This document shows, one piece after another, positions 45,807 through 53,474 of a stretch of 55,016 bases of DNA (positions within the stretch are counted from its first letter, which is position 1; each line of letters starts with the position of its first letter). The translations under genes and the position numbers were made by a program. The DNA is taken from assembly GCA_000720995.1 (NCBI GenBank), contig JOEL01000043.1, forward strand, positions 1-55,016. Reading direction: 5' to 3'. Under the pieces are notes generated by a model that made no database searches, was not told the DNA's origin, and saw only the letters and a program-made list of their open reading frames with translations. The stretch is from Streptomyces celluloflavus. GTDB taxonomy: Bacteria > Actinomycetota > Actinomycetes > Streptomycetales > Streptomycetaceae.

Positions 45807-46850
45807 GTGATACCGCCCGCTGACCGCGCCACCCCGCGGCTGGCCGAGATCGCCGGCCGGGCGCGGGTCAGCGAGGCGACCGTCAGCCGGGTCCTCAACG
45901 GCAGGCCGGGGGTGGCGGACACCACCCGGCAGCGGGTCCTCGCCGCGCTGGACGTCCTCGGCCACGAACGCCCGGTACGTCCGCCGCGGCATCCCGCGGG
46001 TCTGGTCGGCCTGGTCATCCCGGAGCTGACCAACCCCATCTTCCCGGCGTTCGCCCAGGTCATCGAGGAGTCGCTGACCGGCCACGGCTACACCTCGGTG
46101 CTCTGCACCGGCGGCGCGCACGAGGACGAACGCGTGGCGCAACTGGTGCGGCGCGGCGTCACCGGCATCGTGTTCCTGTCCGGGCTGCACGCCGACACCG
46201 CCGCCGACCCGGCCCGCTACGCCCGGCTGACCGCCCGCGGCGTCCCGCTGGTCCTCATCAACGGCCATCGCGCCGGTATCGACGCCCCCTTCGTCTCCCT
46301 CGACGACGCCGCGGCGGCCCGGACGGCCGTGTGCCACCTGGCCGAGCTGGGCCACGAACGCATCGGCCTCGCCGTCGGCCCGGCCCGTTACGTCCCCTCG
46401 CGCCGCAAGGCCGAGGGGTTCGTGGCGGCCCTGGGTGAGTCGTTCGGCCTGACGGGGGAGCGGGCCGAACGGCGCGTCCGGCACACCCTGTTCAGCGTCG
46501 AGGGCGGCCACGCCGCCGCCACCGCCCTGCTCGACGCGGGCTGCACCGGCATCGTCTGCGGCAGCGACCTGATGGCCCTCGGCGCGGTCCGCGCCGCCCG
46601 GCAGCGCGGCCTCGCCGTCCCCGCCCAGGTCTCGGTGGTCGGCTTCGACGACTCCCCGCTGATCGCCTTCACCGACCCGCCCCTGACCACGGTGCGCCAG
46701 CCGGTCCGGGCGATGGCCACCGCCGCCGTGGGCGCCCTGGTCGAGGAGATCCGCCGCAACCCCGTCCAGCGCACCGAATTCGTCTTCCGACCCGAACTCG
46801 TCGTCCGCGGCTCCACGGCCCCCGCGCCCCGGAGCCCGCTCCGCGAATGA
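45807..46850 (+). CDS. LacI-family regulator, copy 2
   Basis: A 347-residue paralogue of the regulator at 37906. The HTH reads LAEIAGRARVSEATVSRVLNG, with the same recognition helix, and the sensor domain shares VVGFDDSPLIAFTDPPLTTVRQP-like sequence. GTG 45807 follows GGGAGG by 6 nt. Last gene of the malEFG operon. It either co-represses the mal operators or answers a related sugar. Confidence 0.88.
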   Translation: MIPPADRATPRLAEIAGRARVSEATVSRVLNGRPGVADTTRQRVLAALDVLGHERPVRPPRHPAGLVGLVIPELTNPIFPAFAQVIEESLTGHGYTSVLCTGGAHEDERVAQLVRRGVTGIVFLSGLHADTAADPARYARLTARGVPLVLINGHRAGIDAPFVSLDDAAAARTAVCHLAELGHERIGLAVGPARYVPSRRKAEGFVAALGESFGLTGERAERRVRHTLFSVEGGHAAATALLDAGCTGIVCGSDLMALGAVRAARQRGLAVPAQVSVVGFDDSPLIAFTDPPLTTVRQPVRAMATAAVGALVEEIRRNPVQRTEFVFRPELVVRGSTAPAPRSPLRE

Positions 46851-46924
46851 CGACCGGCCACCCGCCGCACCTGACACACTGGGTTCCCAGCAATGAACAC
46901 ACAGTGACCAGGAGTTGGTGTCAG

Positions 46925-47374
46925 ATGAGCGATGACGACGACGCGCGGCCGTACACCAAGGACGAAGTGCTGCACGGCGTGGCGCTCCTCCAGGCGCACC
47001 TCGCCGGGGACCAGGACGCGGTGGCGGCCCTGCACGGCGACGACGACGCCGACTCGGCGGTGGAGGCCGCGCGCGCCATGTACGCGATGGGCCACATCAT
47101 CGTCTACGGCCTGATCGTCCCCGAGATGTGGGTCATCAAGAAGGGCTTCAGCTACGGCGAGACCCGCCATGTGCCGGAACTCCAGCTGGCGATCCTCGTG
47201 GTCGAACGCCTGGCGGACCGGGTGGAGATGGCGCGTGACGTGCCCGCGGTGTGCGCCCTGTCGGCGGGCGATGTGATGGGCCTGATCGTGCAGTGCACCG
47301 GGACGACGAGGGAGGAAGTGCCCGCCTTCCTCAACACGGTGCGCGAACGGACCCTGCAATCGATGACGGCGTAG
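46925..47374 (+). CDS. hypothetical acidic helical protein
   Basis: A 149-residue acidic, mostly helical cytosolic protein (starts MSDDDDARPYTKDEVLHGV). Conserved-looking features are GHIIVYGLIVPEMWVIKKG and CALSAGDVMGLIVQC. ATG 46925 is chosen because AGGAG lies 9 nt upstream; a longer frame from 46847 has no ribosome binding site. Its stop lies at the edge of a decayed DUF397 copy on the other strand. No known family is recognised. Confidence 0.65.
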   Translation: MSDDDDARPYTKDEVLHGVALLQAHLAGDQDAVAALHGDDDADSAVEAARAMYAMGHIIVYGLIVPEMWVIKKGFSYGETRHVPELQLAILVVERLADRVEMARDVPAVCALSAGDVMGLIVQCTGTTREEVPAFLNTVRERTLQSMTA

Positions 47375-47475
47375 ACCGGTCGGTCCCCCTGGGCGGCGTA
47401 CGCCACGAACGCCGCCCAGGCGTCGGCGGGTTACGGCGAGCCGGGGGCCCGCCGTGTTCCCGGAGCCGCGGTTCC
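47374..47475 (-). pseudogene. decayed 3' part of a DUF397 gene
   Basis: This stretch aligns with 48278-48370 (the end of the intact DUF397 gene), for example GGGCGGCGTACG and ACGAACGC in both. The minus strand encodes NTAGPRLAV then, after a 1-nt insertion (GGGTTACGG instead of GGGTACGG), continues in another frame as AWAAFVAYAAQGD-like sequence. The front of the gene is gone. It is a broken duplicate. Confidence 0.65.
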
Positions 47476-47492
47476 GCCCGAACCGACCCGGA

Positions 47493-48110
47493 TCAGGCGG
47501 TGAGCAGGAACCAGCCCCCGAGCCCGCCGCACATGCTCGCGTTGAAGGCGCCGGTGCGGTAGCCGGCCGGTACGGGCACACCGGGGCAGATGTACACGCC
47601 GGCGCGGGCCAGTTGCTGGTACCACACGCCGATGTTGCCACAGCCGGTGCTGATGTGGCCGGTGAGCACGTAGCCGGTGGGGATCGGCGAACCCGCACAG
47701 ACCCACTGGCCGTCGCGGGCCAGCTGGAGGAACCAGGTGTCGATGTTGCTGTTGCAGCCGTTGGCGTTGTGGAGGGTGATCACGTAGCCGGGCGGGATCG
47801 GTGAGGTGGCGCAGACCCAGATCCCGTCCTGCACGGGCTGCATGTACCAGGCGCCGGCGCCGTTGCACCCGTTCGCCGCGCGGCTGGTGATCACGTAACC
47901 CGGCGGTATGGGCGTGCCGGGGCAGACCCACCCGGGGCCCGCCTGAGCGGCGGCGACCGGCGCCGCCTGGGACGCCGCACTGGCCGTCCCGGCGGCCGGT
48001 CCGGTGAGGACGGCCATCAGCAGCGCGACCACCCCCACCACCGCGGCGAGCCGGCTCCCGACCGCCGCCACCGAAGAACGACCGAGCAGATGGCGATACT
48101 TGACGTTCAC
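47493..48110 (-). CDS. secreted protein of four Cys-containing repeats
   Basis: About 205 residues. A signal peptide (hydrophobic core LAAVVGVVALLMAVLTG, cleavage probably after ASA) is followed by four repeats of about 37 residues from residue 61. Each repeat has the pattern (W/Y)(V/I)C, P(I/V)P.GY, then a second Cys and a W(Y/F) pair, so eight Cys probably form four disulfides. GTG 48110 is chosen; a TTG at 48125 is possible. No known domain is recognised. It lies between a DUF397 gene and its decayed copy. Function unknown; perhaps a surface-binding protein. Confidence 0.7.
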   Translation of the reverse strand: MNVKYRHLLGRSSVAAVGSRLAAVVGVVALLMAVLTGPAAGTASAASQAAPVAAAQAGPGWVCPGTPIPPGYVITSRAANGCNGAGAWYMQPVQDGIWVCATSPIPPGYVITLHNANGCNSNIDTWFLQLARDGQWVCAGSPIPTGYVLTGHISTGCGNIGVWYQQLARAGVYICPGVPVPAGYRTGAFNASMCGGLGGWFLLTA

Positions 48111-48277
48111 TTCACACCGGTCCAATCGTCGGATCCACGAAGCGCCGCACGATGACCGTGCGGCGCCGGGCTGTGGAGCTGGAGTGACCTTAGTGGGAAC
48201 CGATGCGGCCGATCATTACCGAACGGACACGTCCGCAACGTGGCTGGAAATCGGCGGGGGGAGGGAGCCTGGACCGG

Positions 48278-48526
48278 TCAGTCTTCTTGGGCGGCGTACG
48301 TGACGAACGCTGTCCAGGCGTTGGCGGGTACGGCGAGCTGGGGGCCGGCGGTGTTCTTGGAGTCGCGGATGTGGACGGTGGTGGGGGAGGTGGCGATCTC
48401 TACGCAGGAGTCGCCGGAGTCGCCGCTGTGGCTGCTCTTGTACCAGGTGAGGGCAACTTCGATGCAGTCATCGCCCGAGCTGCCGCTGTGGCTGCTCTTG
48501 TACCAGGCCAGTTCGCTGTTGTTCAT
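48278..48526 (-). CDS. DUF397 protein with a duplicated N-terminal half
   Basis: An 82-residue DUF397 protein, the small partner of WhiJ-like regulators in Streptomyces. The WYKSSHSG..GD.C.E motif occurs twice in a row, and the C-terminal half has the usual VHIRDSKNTAGPQLAV. The duplication is visible in the DNA too (two GTGGCTGCTCTTGTACCAGG-like blocks). ATG 48526 overlaps the stop of the WhiJ-like gene (ATGA), so both are co-translated. Confidence 0.85.
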   Translation of the reverse strand: MNNSELAWYKSSHSGSSGDDCIEVALTWYKSSHSGDSGDSCVEIATSPTTVHIRDSKNTAGPQLAVPANAWTAFVTYAAQED

Positions 48527-49353
48527 TGCGCTCCTCGCATCCGCTTCAGCAGGCTCCGGGAGTCCTCGGGAGTAAGGGCCTGCGAGCGCAGTTTGGCATA
48601 GCGCATGTGGAGGATGCTGATCGTCTTCGGGTCGGAGATGAACTGGCCATTCTCCTGGCCCTCGCAGTATCCGAACCACTGGTTGTCCGGAGTCTCCAGC
48701 AGCTGCATCGGTCCGTTCAGTCCCGCGTGCACTCCCCGCTCCTGCGGCATGACCTGGAACTCGATGTTCCGGAGTTTCGTGGACTCCAGTAGATGGTCGA
48801 GGAGTTCCCTGGCGGCAACCGGCCCGCCTGTCTCACGTCGCACGATGTGTTCGTCGACGATGAAGCTGTACGCCGTGTTCTGCCTCTCTGTCAGCAGATT
48901 TTGCCGCTCCAAGCGGGCGGCGACCTGGGTCTCGACCTCCTCATCGGCCAGCAGCGGGATGCGGTTCTCGAACAGCGTCCGCGCGTACGCCTCAGTCTGC
49001 AACAGGCCCGGAATCAGGCGGCATTCGTACGTGTACAGGCTGATCGCCTGCTCCTCCAAGCCCGCCCACTGACGGAACCACGCCGCCAAACCCGGCTGCC
49101 GCGCCAGATGCTTGGCCGCTGCCCGAAGTACTCCGAACGCATCCAGCACCTTCTCCGCCCGGTCGATGAACTCCGGCGGGGGGAGCCTGCGCCCCTGCTC
49201 GATCGAGGCGACGGTCCCCGGGGAGAACTGTACGAACGCGGCCAGTTGCTTCTGGGTGAGCTTCGCGCGTTCGCGGAAGACCTTGACGACGGCCCCGAAC
49301 GACTTGAGGCTGTCAGTGGACTCCGGCTCGTCGTTACACGTACCTGCTGCCAT
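48523..49353 (-). CDS. WhiJ-like XRE-family regulator (DUF5753)
   Basis: A 276-residue protein: XRE helix-turn-helix at about 18-72 (LTQKQLAAFVQFSPGTVASIEQG), then the DUF5753 domain (LYTYECRLIPGLLQTEAYAR through the C-terminus). Such regulators form gene triads with DUF397 and HATPase proteins, as in the S. coelicolor abaA locus, and affect development and antibiotic production. The HATPase partner is divergent at 49512. ATG 49353. Confidence 0.92.
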   Translation of the reverse strand: MAAGTCNDEPESTDSLKSFGAVVKVFRERAKLTQKQLAAFVQFSPGTVASIEQGRRLPPPEFIDRAEKVLDAFGVLRAAAKHLARQPGLAAWFRQWAGLEEQAISLYTYECRLIPGLLQTEAYARTLFENRIPLLADEEVETQVAARLERQNLLTERQNTAYSFIVDEHIVRRETGGPVAARELLDHLLESTKLRNIEFQVMPQERGVHAGLNGPMQLLETPDNQWFGYCEGQENGQFISDPKTISILHMRYAKLRSQALTPEDSRSLLKRMRGAQ

Positions 49354-49511
49354 GCCCGGCCACCTCCAGTGTGCCTGTCAGGCCCCTTCGCCCAACCTGA
49401 CCATGCTCACTGCCTGTTACCCGTACTGTCCACCCTCGGTACTCGTACGCTGACTCTCCGTACTACCGAAAAGCCTGGTCATCCACGGTCCGGACCCGTC
49501 ACCTTGGGGTC

Positions 49512-49982
49512 ATGCCAGCTCACGCCACCCTCCGGGCCACCCAATCCCCGGTTACCGTACGTGTGTTCACGCAGCGCTTCAGCGCCACCCGGCGCGGGGC
49601 CCGTCTCGCGCGCCTCCTGGCCGTCGACCAACTCGACACCTGGGGCCTCCCTTACGGCAGCGACCTCTCCGACTCCGTCGCCGCGATCGTCGCCGAACTC
49701 GCCGCGAACGCCGCGATCCACGGCCGCGTACCGGGCCGGGACTTCGAACTGCGCCTCGCGCTCCTGCACGGCGCCGCCGGTCCCGGCACCCTGCGCATCG
49801 AGGTCGCCGATACCCGTACGGAGCGGCGTCCGCCCGGTCCGGAGGGGCTCACGCTCCCGCCGCCCGACTCCGAGTCGGGGCGCGGCCTCCTCCTGGTGGC
49901 GGCGTTCGCCACCCGCTGGTCGGTCCTCGACCGCGACCCGGTCGGTAAGATCGTCCGCGCCGAACTCGACCTGCTGCCGTGA
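49512..49982 (+). CDS. RsbW-like HATPase of the WhiJ/DUF397 triad
   Basis: A 156-residue GHKL ATPase with N-box IVAELAANAAIHG and G1 motif ESGRGLLLVAAFATRW. It completes the abaA-type triad with the two divergent genes. The 158-nt intergenic region has GTACT/GTACG-rich repeats (about 49419-49478) that could be shared operators. ATG 49512 is the only good start. Confidence 0.88.
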   Translation: MPAHATLRATQSPVTVRVFTQRFSATRRGARLARLLAVDQLDTWGLPYGSDLSDSVAAIVAELAANAAIHGRVPGRDFELRLALLHGAAGPGTLRIEVADTRTERRPPGPEGLTLPPPDSESGRGLLLVAAFATRWSVLDRDPVGKIVRAELDLLP

Positions 49983-50020
49983 AGGGGCTCTCCCATGAGC
50001 CGCGACGAGGGGACGGGCTG

Positions 50021-50130
50021 TCAGGACGCCGGTTCGCGGTCGGCGTACGCGTGCATCGGTTCGACCTTCGACGGCTCCGGCCGCAGGCGGTGGTCGTGGA
50101 GTCGCGGAAGTCTCGTTCGCGATAGAGACG
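50021..50130 (-). pseudogene. possible C-terminal remnant of an unidentified gene
   Basis: One minus-strand frame ends PSKVEPMHAYADREPAS and then a stop at 50021-50023, and looks coding. No start or upstream body is present, and the chimeric gene next door also shows a deletion, so this may be debris from the same rearrangement. Weak. Confidence 0.2.
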
Positions 50131-50181
50131 GAACTGCCTGTGGAGGGGGTCCCGCGCGGGGGTCGGACGGTCGGTCGCCCG

Positions 50182-50643
50182 TCAGATGTCCTCCGCTTGC
50201 CGTGCGAGTTGAGTGTCCAGGGTGGAACGCAGTTGGGCCAGGACGGCTTCGAGCTGATGAAGCAGCTCGGGCGGGTGCTGGGACAGGACGGCGTCCTGGC
50301 GCGCGTTGACGGGGCCGAAGAACGCGTCAGCGCGTTCCTTGACCTGGGGGGTGCTGCGCAGGGTGACGATCCGCCGGTCGGTGTGTTCGCGGGTGCGGAT
50401 GACGTACCCGGCCCGTTCGAGGCGGTTGAGCAGTGCGGTCATGGCCCCCGATGACAGTGAGATGCGACCGCTGAGCAGAGCTGGGGGCAGCGGGACGAGG
50501 GCTGCACGCCGCCCGAGTTGGCCTGTGCGCTCGACCGGGATGTCCCGTCCGCGCAGCTCCATCTCAATGCGGCGCATCAGCAGGCTCTTACCGGTGGAGT
50601 GGGCCCCCATCACGCCTATGCGGATGAGGTTCGATGGTGTCAC
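50182..50643 (-). CDS. chimera of P-loop nucleotide kinase front and MarR-family back
   Basis: 153 residues. Residues 1-50 are the start of an AAA_28-type P-loop NTPase (IGVMGAHSTGKSLLMRRIEM with Walker A GAHSTGKS, then RTGQLGRRAA). From about 52 the sequence changes to the back of a MarR regulator (SLSSGAMTALLNRLERAGYV, then EHTDRRIVTL). The kinase catalytic body and the MarR first helices are both missing. The frame is kept across the junction. GTG 50643 overlaps the exonuclease stop (GTGA), so it is the operon's original last gene, truncated by a deletion fused to MarR. Function doubtful. Confidence 0.75.
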   Translation of the reverse strand: MTPSNLIRIGVMGAHSTGKSLLMRRIEMELRGRDIPVERTGQLGRRAALVPLPPALLSGRISLSSGAMTALLNRLERAGYVIRTREHTDRRIVTLRSTPQVKERADAFFGPVNARQDAVLSQHPPELLHQLEAVLAQLRSTLDTQLARQAEDI

Positions 50644-51242
50644 CACAGGGTGGGCTCCTGTTCTGGTTCGGGGGATCCGGGCAGGCCGGGCGGGACAGCG
50701 GCGGCCACGAGCTGTTCCCAGCTCTCGTAGTGGCTGGCCATGGCGATGAGGAGCTGGGCGGTCGCGTACGCGTCGAACGTCGCGCGGTGACGGTGCGCCG
50801 GAGCTTGGCTCAGATCCGGCGTCTCATGCTCGATCAGGGCGTCGAGGCTGTACTTGTGCAGATCCCGGTAGGTGGCCTTGGCCAGCCGTAGCGTGTCGAT
50901 GACTCCGGCCGGCTGCCACTGCGGAAGGTGCGCGGACAGGACGCGGTAGTCCACATGCGCGTTGTGGGCGGCGATCCATGCGGTGCCCAGGCACGCGTGG
51001 ACCGCGTCCTTGATCTCCTCCCACCCCGGCTTGTCGTCGAGCATCTGGTTGGTCAGGCCGTGCACCCGAGCCGCGAAGGGCGTGACGGGGCGGTTCGGCT
51101 TGGTCAGCCAGGCGCCGGCGGTGCTCTTGTCGGGCTGCCCGTCGAGTAGGGGGAGCGCAGCCACCTCGACCAGGTCGGGCGGGTTGCATCCGTTGCCCTC
51201 GACATCGACAACCAGGAGCGTGGGCCAGGAGGAGAAGTTCAT
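50640..51242 (-). CDS. DEDDh 3'-5' exonuclease (RNase T/DnaQ type)
   Basis: A 200-residue exonuclease domain. Metal and catalytic residues: Asp13 and Glu15 (VVDVEGNG), Asp98 (AHNAHVDYRVL), His152 and Asp157 (HRATFDAYAT). It has no polymerase or other domain attached. ATG 51242 overlaps the radical SAM stop by 4 nt. In this operon it may degrade oligonucleotides containing, or lacking, the modified nucleotide; it could also be housekeeping-type repair. Substrate unknown. Confidence 0.88.
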   Translation of the reverse strand: MNFSSWPTLLVVDVEGNGCNPPDLVEVAALPLLDGQPDKSTAGAWLTKPNRPVTPFAARVHGLTNQMLDDKPGWEEIKDAVHACLGTAWIAAHNAHVDYRVLSAHLPQWQPAGVIDTLRLAKATYRDLHKYSLDALIEHETPDLSQAPAHRHRATFDAYATAQLLIAMASHYESWEQLVAAAVPPGLPGSPEPEQEPTLW

Positions 51243-52417
51243 GCGGCCGGTGTTCCGTCCTCCGCCTCCCAGCCGATGGCGGCTCGGCCGTGCTGGCGGT
51301 AGTGGTGAGGCTTGGCTCGGTCGTGGCACTGGTAGCCGAAGCCGTGCTGGAGGTAGTAGCGCGGCGGTTCGTCCAGTCCCTCCACGACGATGGCACGCTC
51401 GTTGACCTCGACCGAGCCGGTCGCCCCGAGTCCGCGCGCCTCTTGTGTGACGGCCGTCAACTCCGGCTTGACCCAGGCGGCCTGGCACTTCGCGATCTGC
51501 TCGGGCGGGCAAATATCGCACAGCTCGCGGATGCCGTAGTGACCGTTGTAATCAGCCTCTCCATGCGCGTACGCGACACCGCAGGAGGTCTTGCGGAACA
51601 GCGCCCCCCATGATGAGTCGTGCTCGAAGGCGTCGAGTATGCGTTGCTCTGCGGCCTCGGGCATGATCTTCCGCCGGGCCGTGTCCTCATAGGGCATCTC
51701 CAGGCCGTGCGCCTCGTAGTACTCGGCGATCTCCTTGCGGAAGAACAGACCGGTGAAGACCGTGGCGTGCGCGTGCTGGGACAGCTCGTGGGCGCGAGCG
51801 ATGTCGGTGTCGGAGTCGTTGAGGCCGGGAACAATGGGCCGCCAGTACAGGACGGTGCGGTACCGCTCGGCGTGCTCGTACAGGGTGCGCAGGCTCGCGG
51901 CAGCGATGTAGCTGTCCACAGGCTCGATCCGCTCGTCCTGGATGTTGGAGTGCGTCACCAGCACGGTCAGGCGCAGGTTCGTGAAGCTGTTGAGGACGGC
52001 GCAGTCCTCCGGATCGACGCGCCACCTGGTGATGATCAGGACATGGTTCGTCAGGCCCTGATCATCGAGTTGCCGCAGGACGTTGAACAGGTGCGGCTTG
52101 ACGACGGGCAGCATCGGGTCGGTGGCCCGGTTCAGGAGCTGGATCGGTGTCTTGTGCGGGCGGAAGTAGCTGTGACCCACGAGGCGGCGCACGGCTTCCT
52201 CGTCGCTCATCAGGCGCCGCGGGACCTTCATCTCGAAGTTCTCGAAGGTGTGACGGATGCAGTACCCGCACTCCAGCGGGCAGCCGATGATCCAGTTCAG
52301 CGAGAGTCCCGACTTGCGGTACTCGATCACCTCGGCAAGTTCCTGCTTCAGGCCACTGATCTTGTCCGGGGAGAGGATCGGCAGGGCCCGGCCAGCGCCA
52401 GGCATGGGGATGCTCAT
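51239..52417 (-). CDS. radical SAM enzyme, SPL-like, with extra C-terminal Cys cluster
   Basis: A 392-residue radical SAM protein. The [4Fe-4S]-SAM motif CX3CX2C is Cys46-Cys50-Cys53 (WIIGCPLECGYC). The barrel continues with LNRATDPMLPVV and LIITRWRVDPEDC. After the barrel comes C-X20-C-X2-C-X7-C (SCGVAYAHG to IAKC), suggesting an auxiliary Fe-S cluster. Overall it resembles spore photoproduct lyase-like/SplB proteins but is not a certain member. ATG 52417 follows GGAG by 8 nt; 19 nt separate it from the NDK stop. In this operon it could alter the nucleobase or sugar of the modified nucleotide. Confidence 0.85.
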   Translation of the reverse strand: MSIPMPGAGRALPILSPDKISGLKQELAEVIEYRKSGLSLNWIIGCPLECGYCIRHTFENFEMKVPRRLMSDEEAVRRLVGHSYFRPHKTPIQLLNRATDPMLPVVKPHLFNVLRQLDDQGLTNHVLIITRWRVDPEDCAVLNSFTNLRLTVLVTHSNIQDERIEPVDSYIAAASLRTLYEHAERYRTVLYWRPIVPGLNDSDTDIARAHELSQHAHATVFTGLFFRKEIAEYYEAHGLEMPYEDTARRKIMPEAAEQRILDAFEHDSSWGALFRKTSCGVAYAHGEADYNGHYGIRELCDICPPEQIAKCQAAWVKPELTAVTQEARGLGATGSVEVNERAIVVEGLDEPPRYYLQHGFGYQCHDRAKPHHYRQHGRAAIGWEAEDGTPAA

Positions 52418-52436
52418 AAGGGGCTCCAGGGGTAGG

Positions 52437-53474
52437 TCAGGCGTCAGCGGGCGTGCTCGGTGCCGGGAGATCCGGGGCGAGGAGGTTACGACGGCCGGCC
52501 CCGTACCAGGTGCCGAAGTCGCGTCGGGCCGCGTCGGGGTCGTCGCTGGTGTGGACGAGGTTGTGCACGAGCCGCTTCTCGGCGAGCGCGGCGCTCAGGC
52601 TGTCGTCACCGAGATCGCCGCGGATCGTGCCGGCGGCAGCCTTGGTGGGGTCGTAGTGCCCGAGCAGGTCGCGCAGTCTGGTGTGCACACCCGGCTCGCC
52701 GTGGGCGAGCGCGACGGTGACCGAGCGTCCCGCGTATGCCTCGTCCAGGCACGCCGGAATGTTCCGGTCGGGGAACCAATCACGGTCCACCAGAAGGTCC
52801 CAGTAGTGCACGTGGACCTGCCACGGCTGCACGGTGACCTCACGCCGATTCGTGATCGTGGCGCCTTCGGCGGCGATCCGTTCGAGGACGGCATCGACCA
52901 GGCCGCGCTCCACCGCGTCGGGTTTGCACAGGATGACCGAGCAGCGGTTGAAGTCGGAGACCTTCAGGGCCCGTCCGGGGCCGTACCAGGTGCCGAACTC
53001 CCGGCGGGCCGCGTCGGGGTCGTCGGAGGTGTGCACGAGGTTCCTCACGAGCCTGCCGCCTCTGTCGGCAGCCGGCACACTGTCCTGGCCGAGGTCGCCG
53101 CGGATCGTGCCGGGCACGGCCTTGGTGGGGTCGGTGTGCCCAATCAGGCGCCGCAGCCGGGTGTGGATGTCGGGCCCACCGTGCGCGAGGGCCACCGTGA
53201 TGGGCTGTCCCACGTACGCGTCCTCGATGCGCGCGGGCAGATCCGCGGGGAAGTGGCCCGGGTCGGCGAGCGTGTCCCGGTAGGCGACGTGGGCCTGCCA
53301 CGGTTCGGCGACCAGGTCCGTACGTGCATGGACAGAGACGCCGGCGCTCTCAATCCGTTCGAGGACGGCATCGACCAAGCCGCGCTCCACCGCATCGGGC
53401 TTGCACAGGACGACGGCCCAGCGATCGAAGTCGATGCCCTCGACAACGGCGCCGGACGGCGGTTTGCGGCTCAT
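52437..53474 (-). CDS. tandem nucleoside diphosphate kinase (two domains)
   Basis: 345 residues containing two NDK domains (about 15-170 and 178-335). Each has KPDAVERGLVDAVLERI, GTIRGDL and NLVHTSDDPDAARREFG, that is the ATP Lys, the phosphate Arg and the catalytic phospho-His (equivalent of His118). Each has a 9-residue insertion between GTIRGD and the catalytic motif compared with ordinary NDKs. The loop Thr (GHTDP) is Tyr in domain 2 (GHYDP). A two-domain fused NDK is unusual. ATG 53474 overlaps the stop of the TS-like gene. Makes nucleoside triphosphates. Confidence 0.9.
   Translation of the reverse strand: MSRKPPSGAVVEGIDFDRWAVVLCKPDAVERGLVDAVLERIESAGVSVHARTDLVAEPWQAHVAYRDTLADPGHFPADLPARIEDAYVGQPITVALAHGGPDIHTRLRRLIGHTDPTKAVPGTIRGDLGQDSVPAADRGGRLVRNLVHTSDDPDAARREFGTWYGPGRALKVSDFNRCSVILCKPDAVERGLVDAVLERIAAEGATITNRREVTVQPWQVHVHYWDLLVDRDWFPDRNIPACLDEAYAGRSVTVALAHGEPGVHTRLRDLLGHYDPTKAAAGTIRGDLGDDSLSAALAEKRLVHNLVHTSDDPDAARRDFGTWYGAGRRNLLAPDLPAPSTPADA

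Noticed and set aside
51239-52417. Radical SAM protein as a prokaryotic viperin
   Set aside because: The cysteine region and length differ from viperin, and the extra C-terminal cysteines are not a viperin feature, although the nucleotide-kinase neighbours invited the idea.
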